Assembly (NCBI RefSeq): GCF_020510525.1
Contig: NZ_CP075188.1
Location: 3,038,001-3,102,000 of the forward strand
Length of the DNA stretch: 64,000 nucleotides
Source: Quatrionicoccus australiensis
GTDB lineage: Bacteria > Pseudomonadota > Gammaproteobacteria > Burkholderiales > Rhodocyclaceae
Direction: 5' to 3'
Shown here: positions 1 to 7,659 of the stretch, piece after piece
Position numbering within the stretch: the first letter of the stretch is position 1
Layout: each line of letters begins with the position of its first letter
Position numbers and translations under genes: made by a program
Notes under the pieces: model-generated
Database searches by the model: none
Told to the model about the DNA's origin: nothing
What the model saw: the letters and a program-made list of their open reading frames with translations, nothing else

Positions 1-1
1 C

Positions 2-2797
2 AAATACCCACCCGAGCGCGTCGCAGCCTTTCTTTCGCGCTGCCTGTTCTCGATGTTTGCCGAAGACGTCGGCCTGCTGCCCAAGATCGACAACGAAGGC
101 GCCTTCACCGGCCTGCTCAAGACCTTGCACAACGCGCCGGAACAATTCGTGCCGCTCGTCGCCGAACTCTGGAAGGCGATGGACGAAGGCCAGTTCTCGG
201 TCGCCGTACGCGCCCAGCTGCCGCGCTTCAACGGCAAACTGTTCAAGAATCCCGAAGTTTTACCGGTCGACCGTGCGCAAATCGAACTTTTGCTCGAAGC
301 CAGCCGCGCCGACTGGGCCGAAGTCGAACCGGCCATTTTCGGCACCCTGCTCGAAAGCGCGCTGAACCCGCTGGAGCGCCACGACCTCGGCGCGCATTAC
401 ACGCCGCGCGCCTACGTCGACCGCCTGATCCTGCCCGCCGTCATCGAGCCGCTGCGCGCCGACTGGCACGACACCCAGGCCGCCGCGCTGCTCCTCGCCA
501 ACGAAGGCAAGCTCAGTCAAGCCGCCGACCTCGTCCGCGCCTGGCACCACAAGCTGTGCAACATCCGCGTGCTCGACCCGGCTTGCGGCTCCGGCAACTT
601 CCTCTACGTCACGCTCGAGCACATGAAGCGCCTCGAAGGCGAAGTGCTCGACACCCTGGCTCAGCTGGGCGACACGCAGCAACGCCTGGAAGTCGAGGGC
701 CTGACCGTCGACCCGCACCAGTTCCTCGGCCTCGAAATCAACCCGCGCGCCGCCGCCATCGCCGAAATGGTGCTATGGATCGGCTACCTGCAATGGCATT
801 TCCGCACCCAGGGCAGCGGCCTGCCGCCCAGCCCCATCCTGCGCGACTTCAAGAACATCGAATGCCGCGACGCCGTGCTCGCCAGCGATGCCGTCGAATT
901 CGCCACGGACGCCTCCGGCAAGCTGCTCAGCCGCTGGGACGGCCGCACGACCAGGCCGCACCCGGTCACCGGCGAGCTGGTGCCGGACGAAAGCGCGCAA
1001 GTGCCGCTGGAGCGCTACAGCAACCCGCGCCCCGCCGCCTGGCCGCAGGCCGACTACATCGTCGGCAACCCGCCTTTCATCGGCGCTGCCAGCATGCGCC
1101 AGTCGCTCGGCGACGGCTACACCGAAGCCCTGCGCGCCGCCTGGCCGGAGGTGCCGGAATCGGCCGATTTCGTGATGTTCTGGTGGCACCACGCCGCCGG
1201 CCTGACCCGCCAGGGAAATGTCAGGCGCTTCGGCTTCATCACCACCAACAGCCTGAAACAGACCTTCAACCGCCGTGTACTGGAGCAGCACCTCAACGGC
1301 GAACCGCCGCTCAGCCTCGCCTGGGCCATTCCCGACCATCCCTGGGTCGATGCCGCCAGCGGTGCCGCCGTGCGCATCGCGATGACGGTCGGCAGCGCCG
1401 AAGACAAACCGGGCGTGCTGGAAACGGTCGTTGCCGAAGGCGGTGCCGAAGCCGATGCGGTCCACATCGAATTAAAGGCCAAAACCGGGCGCATTCATGC
1501 GGACTTGAGCATCGGCGCCGATGTCGTTGGTGCCAAGGCGCTGCGCGGCAACGGTGGCATCAGCTCGCCCGGCCTCAAGCTGCACGGAGCTGGTTTCATC
1601 GTCACCCCGGAAGATGCGACCAGGCTGCAACCCTGCGACCGCATTCGCGCCTATCGCAATGGCAAGGACCTAACCGACAAACCGCGCGGCGTTTCGGTCA
1701 TCGACCTTTACGGCTTGACGGCCGAAGAAGTGCGCAGCCGCTACCCGGCGACTTATCAATGGGTACTGGAACGGGTCAAACCGGAACGCGATCAGAACAA
1801 CCGGGCCATCTACCGCGACAACTGGTGGATATTCGGTGAACCCCGCAAAGACCTGCGCGCCATGCTGGCCGGTCTGCCCCGCTACATCGCCACCGTCGAA
1901 ACTGCCAAGCACCGTCTCTTCCAGTTCCTTGACGCCAGCATCGCCCCCGACAACAAGCTGATCTGCATCACACTGGCCGACGCGTACGCTCTCGGCGTGC
2001 TGTCCTCGCAAATTCATGGCGCTTGGGCGCTGGCCGCCGGTAGCCGCCTCGGTGTCGGCAACGACCCGGTCTACGTCAAAACCACCTGCTTCGAGAAATT
2101 CCCCTTCCCCGCCGCCAGCCCCGAGCAGCAAGCCCGCATCGCCGCCCTCGCCGAACAGCTCGATACCCACCGCAAGCGCCAGCAGGCGGCGCATCCCGAG
2201 CTGACGCTGACGGGGATGTACAACGTGCTGGGCAAATTGCGCGCCGGCGAAGCGTTGACCGCCAAGGACAAGGCCATCCACGAAATGGGCCTGGTGGCGG
2301 TGCTGCGCCAGTTGCACGACGAACTCGACGCCGCCGTGCTTGCCGCCTACGGCTGGTCCGATCTCGCGCCGGACGACAGCGCCGCGCTGCTCGAACGCCT
2401 GGTCGCGCTCAACGCCGAACGCGCCCGCGAAGAAGCCGGCGGCCAGATCCGCTGGCTGCGCCCCGACTTCCAGAATCCGGGTGCCGCCGCATCCCCGGCC
2501 GGCCAGCCGGTCGACACGCCGCAACAGGGCAAAATGGTTTTGCCCGAAAATCCGGCGTCGACCGCTACGCCCGCCGCCGGCAGCAAACGCCCCTGGCCGC
2601 CCGGCCTGCCCGAGCAGGTCGCCGCCATCGCCCAGCTTCTCGCCGAAAGCCCGCTGCCGCTCAGCGAGCCGGAAATCGCCAGCCGCTTCAGCGGCAAAGG
2701 TGCCTGGAAAAAACGCCTGCCGCAACTGCTCGAAACCCTGGTCGCCCTCGGCCGCGCCCGGCAAAACGACGACGGCCAGTTTGGAGCGAGCAAATGA
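2..2797 (+). CDS. MmeI/YeeA-like adenine-specific DNA methyltransferase, 5' end outside the window
   Basis: The frame is open from base 2, so the N-terminus is missing; about 931 residues are visible. An internal ATG at 53 is not the true start, because the codons before it (reading [19 protein letters not shown]) match the helical region that precedes the catalytic domain in this family. SAM-binding motif I (DPACGSGNF) lies near visible residue 190 and the amino-methyltransferase motif IV (NPPF) near 355, which points to N6-adenine methylation. A target-recognition region and a proline/alanine-rich linker follow, then a C-terminal segment resembling a small winged helix. In this family the missing N-terminus may carry a nuclease (type IIG/IIL) or none. 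Its stop overlaps the next gene (ATGA), suggesting co-translation with the NERD protein. Methyltransferase is sure; restriction activity cannot be judged. Confidence 0.85.
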   Translation, partial: KYPPERVAAFLSRCLFSMFAEDVGLLPKIDNEGAFTGLLKTLHNAPEQFVPLVAELWKAMDEGQFSVAVRAQLPRFNGKLFKNPEVLPVDRAQIELLLEASRADWAEVEPAIFGTLLESALNPLERHDLGAHYTPRAYVDRLILPAVIEPLRADWHDTQAAALLLANEGKLSQAADLVRAWHHKLCNIRVLDPACGSGNFLYVTLEHMKRLEGEVLDTLAQLGDTQQRLEVEGLTVDPHQFLGLEINPRAAAIAEMVLWIGYLQWHFRTQGSGLPPSPILRDFKNIECRDAVLASDAVEFATDASGKLLSRWDGRTTRPHPVTGELVPDESAQVPLERYSNPRPAAWPQADYIVGNPPFIGAASMRQSLGDGYTEALRAAWPEVPESADFVMFWWHHAAGLTRQGNVRRFGFITTNSLKQTFNRRVLEQHLNGEPPLSLAWAIPDHPWVDAASGAAVRIAMTVGSAEDKPGVLETVVAEGGAEADAVHIELKAKTGRIHADLSIGADVVGAKALRGNGGISSPGLKLHGAGFIVTPEDATRLQPCDRIRAYRNGKDLTDKPRGVSVIDLYGLTAEEVRSRYPATYQWVLERVKPERDQNNRAIYRDNWWIFGEPRKDLRAMLAGLPRYIATVETAKHRLFQFLDASIAPDNKLICITLADAYALGVLSSQIHGAWALAAGSRLGVGNDPVYVKTTCFEKFPFPAASPEQQARIAALAEQLDTHRKRQQAAHPELTLTGMYNVLGKLRAGEALTAKDKAIHEMGLVAVLRQLHDELDAAVLAAYGWSDLAPDDSAALLERLVALNAERAREEAGGQIRWLRPDFQNPGAAASPAGQPVDTPQQGKMVLPENPASTATPAAGSKRPWPPGLPEQVAAIAQLLAESPLPLSEPEIASRFSGKGAWKKRLPQLLETLVALGRARQNDDGQFGASK

Positions 2798-3681
2798 TTT
2801 GGGGCCTGGTTCTGGAAATCATCGGTCTCGTGCCATTGCTGATCCTGGTCGCCCTCGTACTCTGGAAAAAACGGCAACTGGATCGTGAAGAACGGCGTGA
2901 CCCGATTCTGACCGAACTGCGCGTCCTGCCCGCCCACAGCCTGCGCGAACGCCAGGACAAGATTGTCGAGACGCGCATCGACAATCTGATCTACGTGCTT
3001 ACGGTTGGCTTGCTGACTGCGTTGTTCATTTCATCGCGCCGCATTGATATGGCAACGCTAGCCTGGGATTGGCTGGACATTCTCTTCATCGTCCTCGCCA
3101 TTGGTAGCGCGCTTTACTTTGGCCGCCGGGTCACCCGCGACATGCCGCTGCAACTCAAGTACAGGCAGGGCATCCGCGCCGAACAAGCCGTGGCACAGGA
3201 ACTCGCCGCTTCGCTGGCCGGCGACAACCGCATCATCCACGACATCCAGGCCGGCGAATTCAATATCGACCATGTCGTGATCACGCCGGTTGGCGTGTTT
3301 GCCGTGGAAACCAAGTCGCGCCTCAAACCGCCGGCCGGCAACGGTTCGCCGCGGGTGAAGTACGACGGCAAGCGACTGGAGTTCCCCGGCTGGAGCGAAA
3401 CCAAACCGATCGAGCAGGCAGCGCGGCAGGCCAAGTGGCTGGCCGACTATTTGCAGAAATCGACTGGCGAAACCTTCCCGGTTTTTGCCGTGCTCGCCCT
3501 GCCCGGCTGGTTCATCGACTACAGCGTGCGCGTGACCGAGCAGATGGTGCGCGTGATCAACCCGAAAAACAGTGGCTGGTTGCTCCTGCCCGGCAAACAG
3601 CCGATCCGGCTCGACCCGCCTGCCATCCAGCGCGCCGCCTTCCAGATCGAAAAGCTGGCCCAGGTGCCGGCGCCCGAATAA
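2794..3681 (+). CDS. Membrane-anchored NERD-domain (nuclease-related) protein
   Basis: 295 residues. Three hydrophobic stretches (about residues 4-23, 65-81 and 92-108) anchor it in the membrane. Residues about 130-245 form a NERD domain, with the pattern G..AE..V...L, then [19 protein letters not shown], in which the D and E-x-K resemble the restriction-endonuclease-like core. The start overlaps the methyltransferase stop by four bases (ATGA at 2794-2797), so the two are probably co-expressed. NERD domains are predicted nucleases of poorly known role and are often found beside DNA-processing and defence genes. Nuclease activity here is inferred from the family and has not been shown. Confidence 0.85.
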   Translation: MIWGLVLEIIGLVPLLILVALVLWKKRQLDREERRDPILTELRVLPAHSLRERQDKIVETRIDNLIYVLTVGLLTALFISSRRIDMATLAWDWLDILFIVLAIGSALYFGRRVTRDMPLQLKYRQGIRAEQAVAQELAASLAGDNRIIHDIQAGEFNIDHVVITPVGVFAVETKSRLKPPAGNGSPRVKYDGKRLEFPGWSETKPIEQAARQAKWLADYLQKSTGETFPVFAVLALPGWFIDYSVRVTEQMVRVINPKNSGWLLLPGKQPIRLDPPAIQRAAFQIEKLAQVPAPE

Positions 3682-3944
3682 AGCTTCGTTACCGAAAGTT
3701 CTCCCATGCGCCCTTTCTCGATCAGGATTTTCGTTCCCTCCGGCGACCCGGAAGGCGTCCGCATCGTCAGCCGTGACGACTGGCCGGGCAAGGCCGTGGT
3801 CTTTCCGCGCGCGCTGCTCGGCGAGGTCAAGGGCCGGCGCGAATACCAGCAGCCGGGCGTTTATCTGCTGGCCGGCGGCAAGCGCCTCTATATCGGCGAG
3901 GGCGATCCGCTCGGCGAGCGCCTGGACAGCCATGCGCGCAACAA

Positions 3945-3962
3945 GACCTTCTGGAAGAAGGC
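3945..3962 (+). repeat. Left copy of the 18-bp target-site duplication
   Basis: GACCTTCTGGAAGAAGGC occurs here and again at 5456-5473, immediately outside the element ends. Both copies encode the same residues of the interrupted nuclease gene (TFWKKA), in the same local reading frame of that gene. Confidence 0.9.
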
Positions 3963-3963
3963 C

Positions 3964-3983
3964 AGACCGCTGACAAAGCCTCC
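3964..3983 (+). repeat. Left terminal inverted repeat of the IS
   Basis: Begins AGACCGCTGACAAAGCC and pairs with the sequence read leftward on the minus strand from 5455 (AGACTGCTGACGAACCC). Confidence 0.7.
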
Positions 3984-4008
3984 AAGCGATTGGGGGCTTT
4001 ATTTTTTT
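3975..4008 (+). terminator. Inward-facing terminator-like hairpin at the left end of the IS
   Basis: AAAGCCTCCAA (3975-3985) pairs with TTGGGGGCTTT (3990-4000) around a 4-base loop, followed by A and seven T. It would stop plus-strand transcription coming from the nuclease gene before it reaches the transposase. Confidence 0.65.
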
Positions 4009-4013
4009 ATAAT
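4008..4013 (+). promoter_or_regulatory. Consensus -10 box of the transposase gene
   Basis: A perfect TATAAT begins at the last T of the terminator's T-run and ends six bases before the transposase ATG (4020). A transcript from it would start about at the ATG, giving an almost leaderless mRNA. No good -35 element is seen at normal spacing, so the promoter may be weak in this linear context. Confidence 0.45.
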
Positions 4014-4019
4014 GCAGGC

Positions 4020-5384
4020 ATGCTCAAGCCTGCCTACCCTGCCCAAACGGAACTGGAGATGGTGACGTTGGAGCAATTGGTCCCGAAAGACCACTTGCTC
4101 CGGCTGCTCGACCAGCACATCCGGTTTGATTTTATTCGTGAAGCGACCCAGCACCTGTATTGCGAGAACAATGGCCGACCGGCGATTGATCCGGTGGTGT
4201 TGTTCAAGATGTTGTTCATTGGCTACTTGTTTGGGATTCGCTCCGAGCGACGGCTGGTGAAGGAAATCGAGGTCAATGTGGCTTACCGCTGGTTTCTCGG
4301 CTTTCGGCTGACGGACAAGCTGATTGGCGGGCGGGTGCTTTACACGGACAGCACGCATCTGAAGGCGAATGCCAACAAACGGCATTTTGAGGCGCATCAG
4401 GTTGAGCAAACACCGGCGGCCTATTTGGCCGAGCTGGATGCAGCCATCGAAACGGATCGTGCCGCCGCGGGCAAGAAGCCGCTCAAGCGTGATGACGATG
4501 ATTCGACACCGCCAATGAAGGAGGTCAAGGTCAGCACGGTCGATCCCGACGCAGGTTTCATGGCCCGCGACAACAAGCCGACCGGCTTCTTCTATCTGGA
4601 TCACCGGACTGTCGATGGCGTGCATGCCCTGATCGTCGATACCCATGTCACGCCGGGCAATGTCCATGACAGCCAGCCCTACCTTGCCCGCCTGGATCGG
4701 GTCATGGAGCGCTTTGATCTGGCCGTGGGCGCCGTCGGGCTCGATGCCGGGTATTTCACCCCGCAAGTCTGCAAGGGCATTCTTGACCGAGAGTTGTTCG
4801 GGGTGATGGGCTACAAGCGACCCACACACCGCGATGGCTATTTCTACAAGCGGGACTATCTCTACGATGCGGTCCAGGACTGCTACCGCTGCCCGGCCGG
4901 GGAGGTTCTGCCGTACCGGACGACCAACCGGCTGGGCTATCGGGAATATGCCTCGAATCCCGCCCGTTGCGCTGATTGTGGCGTGCGCGGGCAGTGCACG
5001 CAGAGCCGGAACCATCAGAAGCTCGTGACCCGGCATCTCTGGGAAGGTTTCAAGGAAGCGATCAACGCCAATCGCCTGAGCGACCTTGGCAAACGGCTGT
5101 ACGCCCGGCGCAAGGAAACAGTGGAGCGCAGCTTTGCCGATGCCAAGGAGTTGCATGGCCACCGTTACGCCCGCTTCCGTGGCTTGGCCAAGGTGCAAGC
5201 GCAGTGCCTGCTCTCGGCGGCCTGTCAGAACATGAAGAAGATGGCCCTGTTGCTGGCCCGCAAGGCGGCAGCCTTATTGGCCAAAATCCTCGGGCAAGCC
5301 CTGTTTGCGGCCGACTTCGCCCGCTATTACCTACCGATGGCGCTCCACCACGAAAATTCCAGAATCCGCCTTGTTTCGGCTTGA
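4020..5384 (+). CDS. IS1182-family DDE transposase
   Basis: 454 residues, beginning MLKPAYPAQTELEMVTLEQL, the usual start of this family; an upstream TTG at 3990 lies in the terminator and is unlikely. The N-terminal helix-turn-helix-like part includes NNGRPAIDPVVLFKMLFIGY and LFGIRSERRLVKEI. The catalytic aspartates are in DSTHLKANANKR (about residue 110) and VGLDAGYF (about residue 242), and the glutamate is in ERSFADAKELHGHRYAR near residue 375. A cysteine cluster (C-x2-C...C-x2-C) lies between the last two. Length is normal and no frameshift is seen, so the element may still be able to move. Confidence 0.93.
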   Translation: MLKPAYPAQTELEMVTLEQLVPKDHLLRLLDQHIRFDFIREATQHLYCENNGRPAIDPVVLFKMLFIGYLFGIRSERRLVKEIEVNVAYRWFLGFRLTDKLIGGRVLYTDSTHLKANANKRHFEAHQVEQTPAAYLAELDAAIETDRAAAGKKPLKRDDDDSTPPMKEVKVSTVDPDAGFMARDNKPTGFFYLDHRTVDGVHALIVDTHVTPGNVHDSQPYLARLDRVMERFDLAVGAVGLDAGYFTPQVCKGILDRELFGVMGYKRPTHRDGYFYKRDYLYDAVQDCYRCPAGEVLPYRTTNRLGYREYASNPARCADCGVRGQCTQSRNHQKLVTRHLWEGFKEAINANRLSDLGKRLYARRKETVERSFADAKELHGHRYARFRGLAKVQAQCLLSAACQNMKKMALLLARKAAALLAKILGQALFAADFARYYLPMALHHENSRIRLVSA

Positions 5385-5412
5385 ATCCGAAAAACGCCCG
5401 AATTCCCAAACA

Positions 5413-5443
5413 GAAAAACAAAACCCCCGAAAAATCGGGGGTT
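5413..5443 (-). terminator. Inward-facing terminator-like hairpin at the right end of the IS
   Basis: AACCCCCGA (5422-5430) and TCGGGGGTT (5435-5443) form a perfect 9-bp stem with an AAAA loop. On the minus strand the stem is followed by TTTTGTTTTT, so it would stop antisense transcription entering the element from the right. Confidence 0.6.
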
Positions 5444-5455
5444 CGTCAGCAGTCT
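5436..5455 (-). repeat. Right terminal inverted repeat of the IS
   Basis: Read on the minus strand from 5455 it begins AGACTGCTGACGAACCC and matches the left end at about 15 of 20 positions. Confidence 0.7.
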
Positions 5456-5473
5456 GACCTTCTGGAAGAAGGC
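5456..5473 (+). repeat. Right copy of the 18-bp target-site duplication
   Basis: Identical to 3945-3962. The nuclease frame resumes here. Confidence 0.9.
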
Positions 5474-6194
5474 GGTATTTTTCACCGCCGAATCCGGTCG
5501 CCTCAACAAGGCGCATGTGCAGCATCTCGAATCGCGCCTGGTCGGCCTTGCCCGTGCCGCCGGGCTGGCCGAACTGGACAACGGCAACCAGCCGCAGCCG
5601 CCGGCGTTGAGCGAGGAGGAATACGCCGCGGCGGAAAACTTCCTGCGTGAAATCCTGCTCATGCTGCCCTTGCTTGGTTTCTGGCATTTCGACGACGACC
5701 GGGTTGAAGAAACCGAGGACGAATTGCGCGAGGAAGCAGAGCAGCAGGTACAGACACGGCGCAGCGGCAAGCGCGCCGATGTCTATTCCGCCCTGCCGCG
5801 CGGCATGCGTTTTTCCTTCCGCAGCTCGACCGGCATGCACGCGACACTGACGCTGGTCGATGGCGGTGTGCAGGTCGCCAAGGGCAGCCAGGCCTGCGCC
5901 GAGGCCAAGCCGCATTTCGACATCCACGGCGCCAGCTATGCCGCGCAGCGGCGCGAGCTGATCGAGTCCGGCATCCTCGTGCCGGACGGCGCCAATTACG
6001 CCTTCACCGCCGACCAGTTTTTCGCCTCGGCGTCGGCCGCCGCGTCGGTGATCGCCGGCCAGAACCACAACGCCGACCACTGGCTGGCCGACGACGGCGC
6101 CAACCTCGGCGACCTGTTGCGGCAAAGCCGGGCCAAAGCCGGCGCCTGAGCGCTACGGCCAGCGGTCGACCGCGTCAAAACGACGATTTTCAGC

Positions 6195-6407
6195 ATGCCC
6201 AGACATTTGCGCAGCGGCTTGCCGGAATGGGATGGCCGGCAATTTGCCCACGACGATCCACGCGTCCCGCTGCCAATCCGGCAGCAGGTGGCGCGCCGGG
6301 CTGAACCGGGTTGGGCGCTGTATTTCGCCGATACCGCGCAAGGCGGGGAATGGTGGCTGCTCGATGACGAAGGCGAGCTGATCGAGAGTTTCTGGCTGAC
6401 GGAATAA
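6195..6407 (+). CDS. Small hypothetical protein, 70 aa
   Basis: I do not recognise this protein. It is 70 residues, acidic toward the C-terminus (YFADTAQGGEWWLLDDEGEL), with no signal peptide or membrane segment. It stands between the broken nuclease gene and higBA, 45 bp after the nuclease stop. There is no strong ribosome binding site before the ATG; the 45-bp spacer carries one copy of the AGCGGTCGAC word at 6161. The residue composition looks protein-like and no longer alternative frame covers it. It could be a conserved small protein or a chance frame. Confidence 0.5.
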   Translation: MPRHLRSGLPEWDGRQFAHDDPRVPLPIRQQVARRAEPGWALYFADTAQGGEWWLLDDEGELIESFWLTE

Positions 6408-6427
6408 GGCACGAAAAACACCACGCG

Positions 6428-6446
6428 TTTAACGCTTGACGTTAAA
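6428..6446 (+). promoter_or_regulatory. Inverted-repeat operator of higBA
   Basis: TTTAACG-CTTGA-CGTTAAA is a perfect 7-bp inverted repeat with a 5-bp centre, 23 bp before the toxin start. It overlaps the predicted -35 box, a position typical of autorepression by the antitoxin alone or by the toxin-antitoxin complex. Confidence 0.75.
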
Positions 6447-6464
6447 TTCAACTCGGACTAAATT
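6436..6464 (+). promoter_or_regulatory. Predicted sigma-70 promoter of higBA, possibly leaderless
   Basis: TTGACG (6436-6441), a 17-bp spacer, then TAAATT (6459-6464). The expected start point is at about 6470-6472, which is the ATG of the toxin gene, and no Shine-Dalgarno sequence precedes that ATG. A leaderless mRNA is therefore likely. Confidence 0.55.
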
Positions 6465-6469
6465 CAGCC

Positions 6470-6751
6470 ATGACGATACGTTCATTTCGCTGCACCGAAA
6501 CTGAAGCCTTGTATGCGGGTGAAAGCTCTCGCCGTTTTCGCAATATCGAAAGCGTCGCCCAGCGCAAGTTGCAAATGCAGGATGCTGCCGCCGAGTTGCG
6601 CGATCTGCGCGCGCCGCCCGGCAATCGCCTGGAAGCACTGAGCGACGACCGGGCCGGACAGCACAGCATCCGCATCAACGAGCAGTGGCGGATATGCTTC
6701 AAATGGACTGAGAATGGCCCGACCCGGGTTGAAATCGTCGACTATCACTGA
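6470..6751 (+). CDS. higB: HigB-type toxin (RelE/ParE superfamily mRNA interferase)
   Basis: 93 residues, the usual size for HigB. The sequence follows the plasmid-killer pattern: IRSFRCTETEALYAG near the N-terminus, RKLQMQDAAAELRDLRAPP in the middle, then RLEALSDDRAGQHSIRINEQWRICF and the C-terminal VEIVDYH. The family cleaves mRNA on the ribosome; the basic and aromatic residues of the C-terminal strand pair are present. The gene order, toxin first and antitoxin second, is the hallmark of higBA. The next start codon is 9 bp after its stop, and the antitoxin's ribosome binding site overlaps that stop. Confidence 0.92.
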   Translation: MTIRSFRCTETEALYAGESSRRFRNIESVAQRKLQMQDAAAELRDLRAPPGNRLEALSDDRAGQHSIRINEQWRICFKWTENGPTRVEIVDYH

Positions 6752-6760
6752 GGAGTGAAG

Positions 6761-7066
6761 ATGGCGACCAACAATATGCGTGCGATCCACCCCGGCGAAA
6801 TTCTCCGCGAAGAATTTCTGCTGCCGCTCGACATGAGCGCCAACGCGCTTGCCATGGCCTTGCACGTTCCGGCCCCGCGCATCAACGACATCGTCCGCGA
6901 AAAGCGGGCGATCAGCCCCGATACCGCCTTGCGGCTCGCCCGTTATTTCGACACGACAGCGCTGTTCTGGCTCAACCTGCAAAGTACTTTCGACCTTAAG
7001 CAGGCCGAGAACGAAAATGCCGAACGGATCGCCGAAGAAGTTCGCCCCTTGCAACGCGCTGCCTAG
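6761..7066 (+). CDS. higA: HigA-type antitoxin, XRE-family DNA-binding protein
   Basis: About 101 residues from the ATG at 6761, chosen because GAGGAG (6750-6755) lies 5 bp upstream; an in-frame GTG at 6755 overlaps that site. The opening MRAIHPGEILREEFL is characteristic of HigA/VapI proteins. A helix-turn-helix covers about residues 20-75 (LAMALHVPAPRINDIVREKR...DTALRLARYF). It should neutralise HigB and repress the operon through the inverted repeat at 6428-6446. Its stop is 9 bp before the next gene. Confidence 0.93.
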   Translation: MATNNMRAIHPGEILREEFLLPLDMSANALAMALHVPAPRINDIVREKRAISPDTALRLARYFDTTALFWLNLQSTFDLKQAENENAERIAEEVRPLQRAA

Positions 7067-7075
7067 GAGCCCGCC

Positions 7076-7528
7076 ATGGATACCCGCTACCTCGACGACC
7101 TTACCCCCGGCCAGCAGTTCACGACGCCGGGCGTGACGCTGACTGAAGCCGAAATCATCGACTTTGCCTGGCGTTATGACCCGCAATCCTTTCATCTCGA
7201 TGCCAATGCGGCGGCCAATTCGCCTTATGGCGGGCTGATTGCCAGCGGCTTCCAGAGCCTGGCCGTGTGCTTCCGGCTGTTCATCCAGAGCGGCGTCCTC
7301 GCCGAATCCAGTCTCGGCTCGCCGGGCATCGACGAATTGCGCTGGCTGGCGCCGGTGCGGCCGGGCGATACGCTGCACTGCACGATCGAGGTGCTGGAGG
7401 TTCGACCGTCCAGCTCAAAACCGGATAGAGGCATCGCCCGCCTGCGTTACCGGGCGGTCAACCAGCGCCAGGAAGCGGTTTTGAGCTTCATCGTGAACCA
7501 CCTGTTGCGGCGGCGCACCATAGACTGA
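7076..7528 (+). CDS. MaoC-like dehydratase / hotdog-fold protein
   Basis: 150 residues. [32 protein letters not shown] and [14 protein letters not shown] form the classic MaoC hotdog signature; the D-x4-H pair is the hydratase active site of (R)-specific enoyl-CoA hydratases. The second half holds the substrate-tunnel strands ([13 protein letters not shown]). The ribosome binding site AGGAG lies at the higA stop, so it may be transcribed with higBA, but functional linkage is unlikely. The substrate cannot be named. Confidence 0.85.
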   Translation: MDTRYLDDLTPGQQFTTPGVTLTEAEIIDFAWRYDPQSFHLDANAAANSPYGGLIASGFQSLAVCFRLFIQSGVLAESSLGSPGIDELRWLAPVRPGDTLHCTIEVLEVRPSSSKPDRGIARLRYRAVNQRQEAVLSFIVNHLLRRRTID

Positions 7529-7659
7529 GACTGACGGCTGCAGACTGCGCCCAAGCCCCCGGCGAAGTGCTAGATTGTTGGCTTCGACCCGCCGCACAAG
7601 CATCGCGGTGCCGGACGAAACCAAAATATTCAAGCGCCATAGGCGCCTCAGGGGAAATC

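Larger units (their letters stand above)
3963..5455 (+). mobile_element. IS1182-family insertion sequence, 1,493 bp
   Basis: The element is bounded by an 18-bp direct repeat and by imperfect terminal inverted repeats: AGACCGCTGACAAAGCC from 3964, against AGACTGCTGACGAACCC read inward from 5455 on the other strand (about 15 of the first 20 bases match). It carries one transposase gene. Each end holds a hairpin followed, in the inward direction, by a T-run, which would stop transcription entering from outside. IS1182-type elements are known for variable target duplications, so 18 bp is compatible. Exact ends are uncertain by a base or two because the inverted repeats are offset by one position. 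Confidence 0.85.
3706..6149 (+). pseudogene. GIY-YIG nuclease (DUF4357 type) gene interrupted by an IS1182-type element
   Basis: The 5' piece (3706-3962) encodes GVYLL...LYIGEGDPLGERL, the GIY and YIG motifs plus the catalytic arginine region. The 3' piece (5456-6149) resumes exactly at the duplicated target with FWKKAVFFTAESGRLNKAH, followed by HLESRL (the usual catalytic glutamate position) and a long C-terminal half like DUF4357 proteins. Removing 3963-5473 restores one frame of about 310 residues with no other lesion, so the insertion looks recent. In the present state the two halves are in different frames (1,511 bp inserted, not a multiple of three), and the nuclease core is split between Arg and Glu, so it should be inactive. 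It sits 24 bp after the NERD gene and is probably the third gene of that unit. Confidence 0.9.

Noticed and set aside
53..2797. ATG at 53 as the real start of the methyltransferase
   Set aside because: The frame is open to the window edge and the residues before the ATG fit the family, so the gene continues upstream.
3990..4019. TTG at 3990 as the transposase start
   Set aside because: It lies inside the terminator hairpin and before the -10 box; the family N-terminus starts at 4020.
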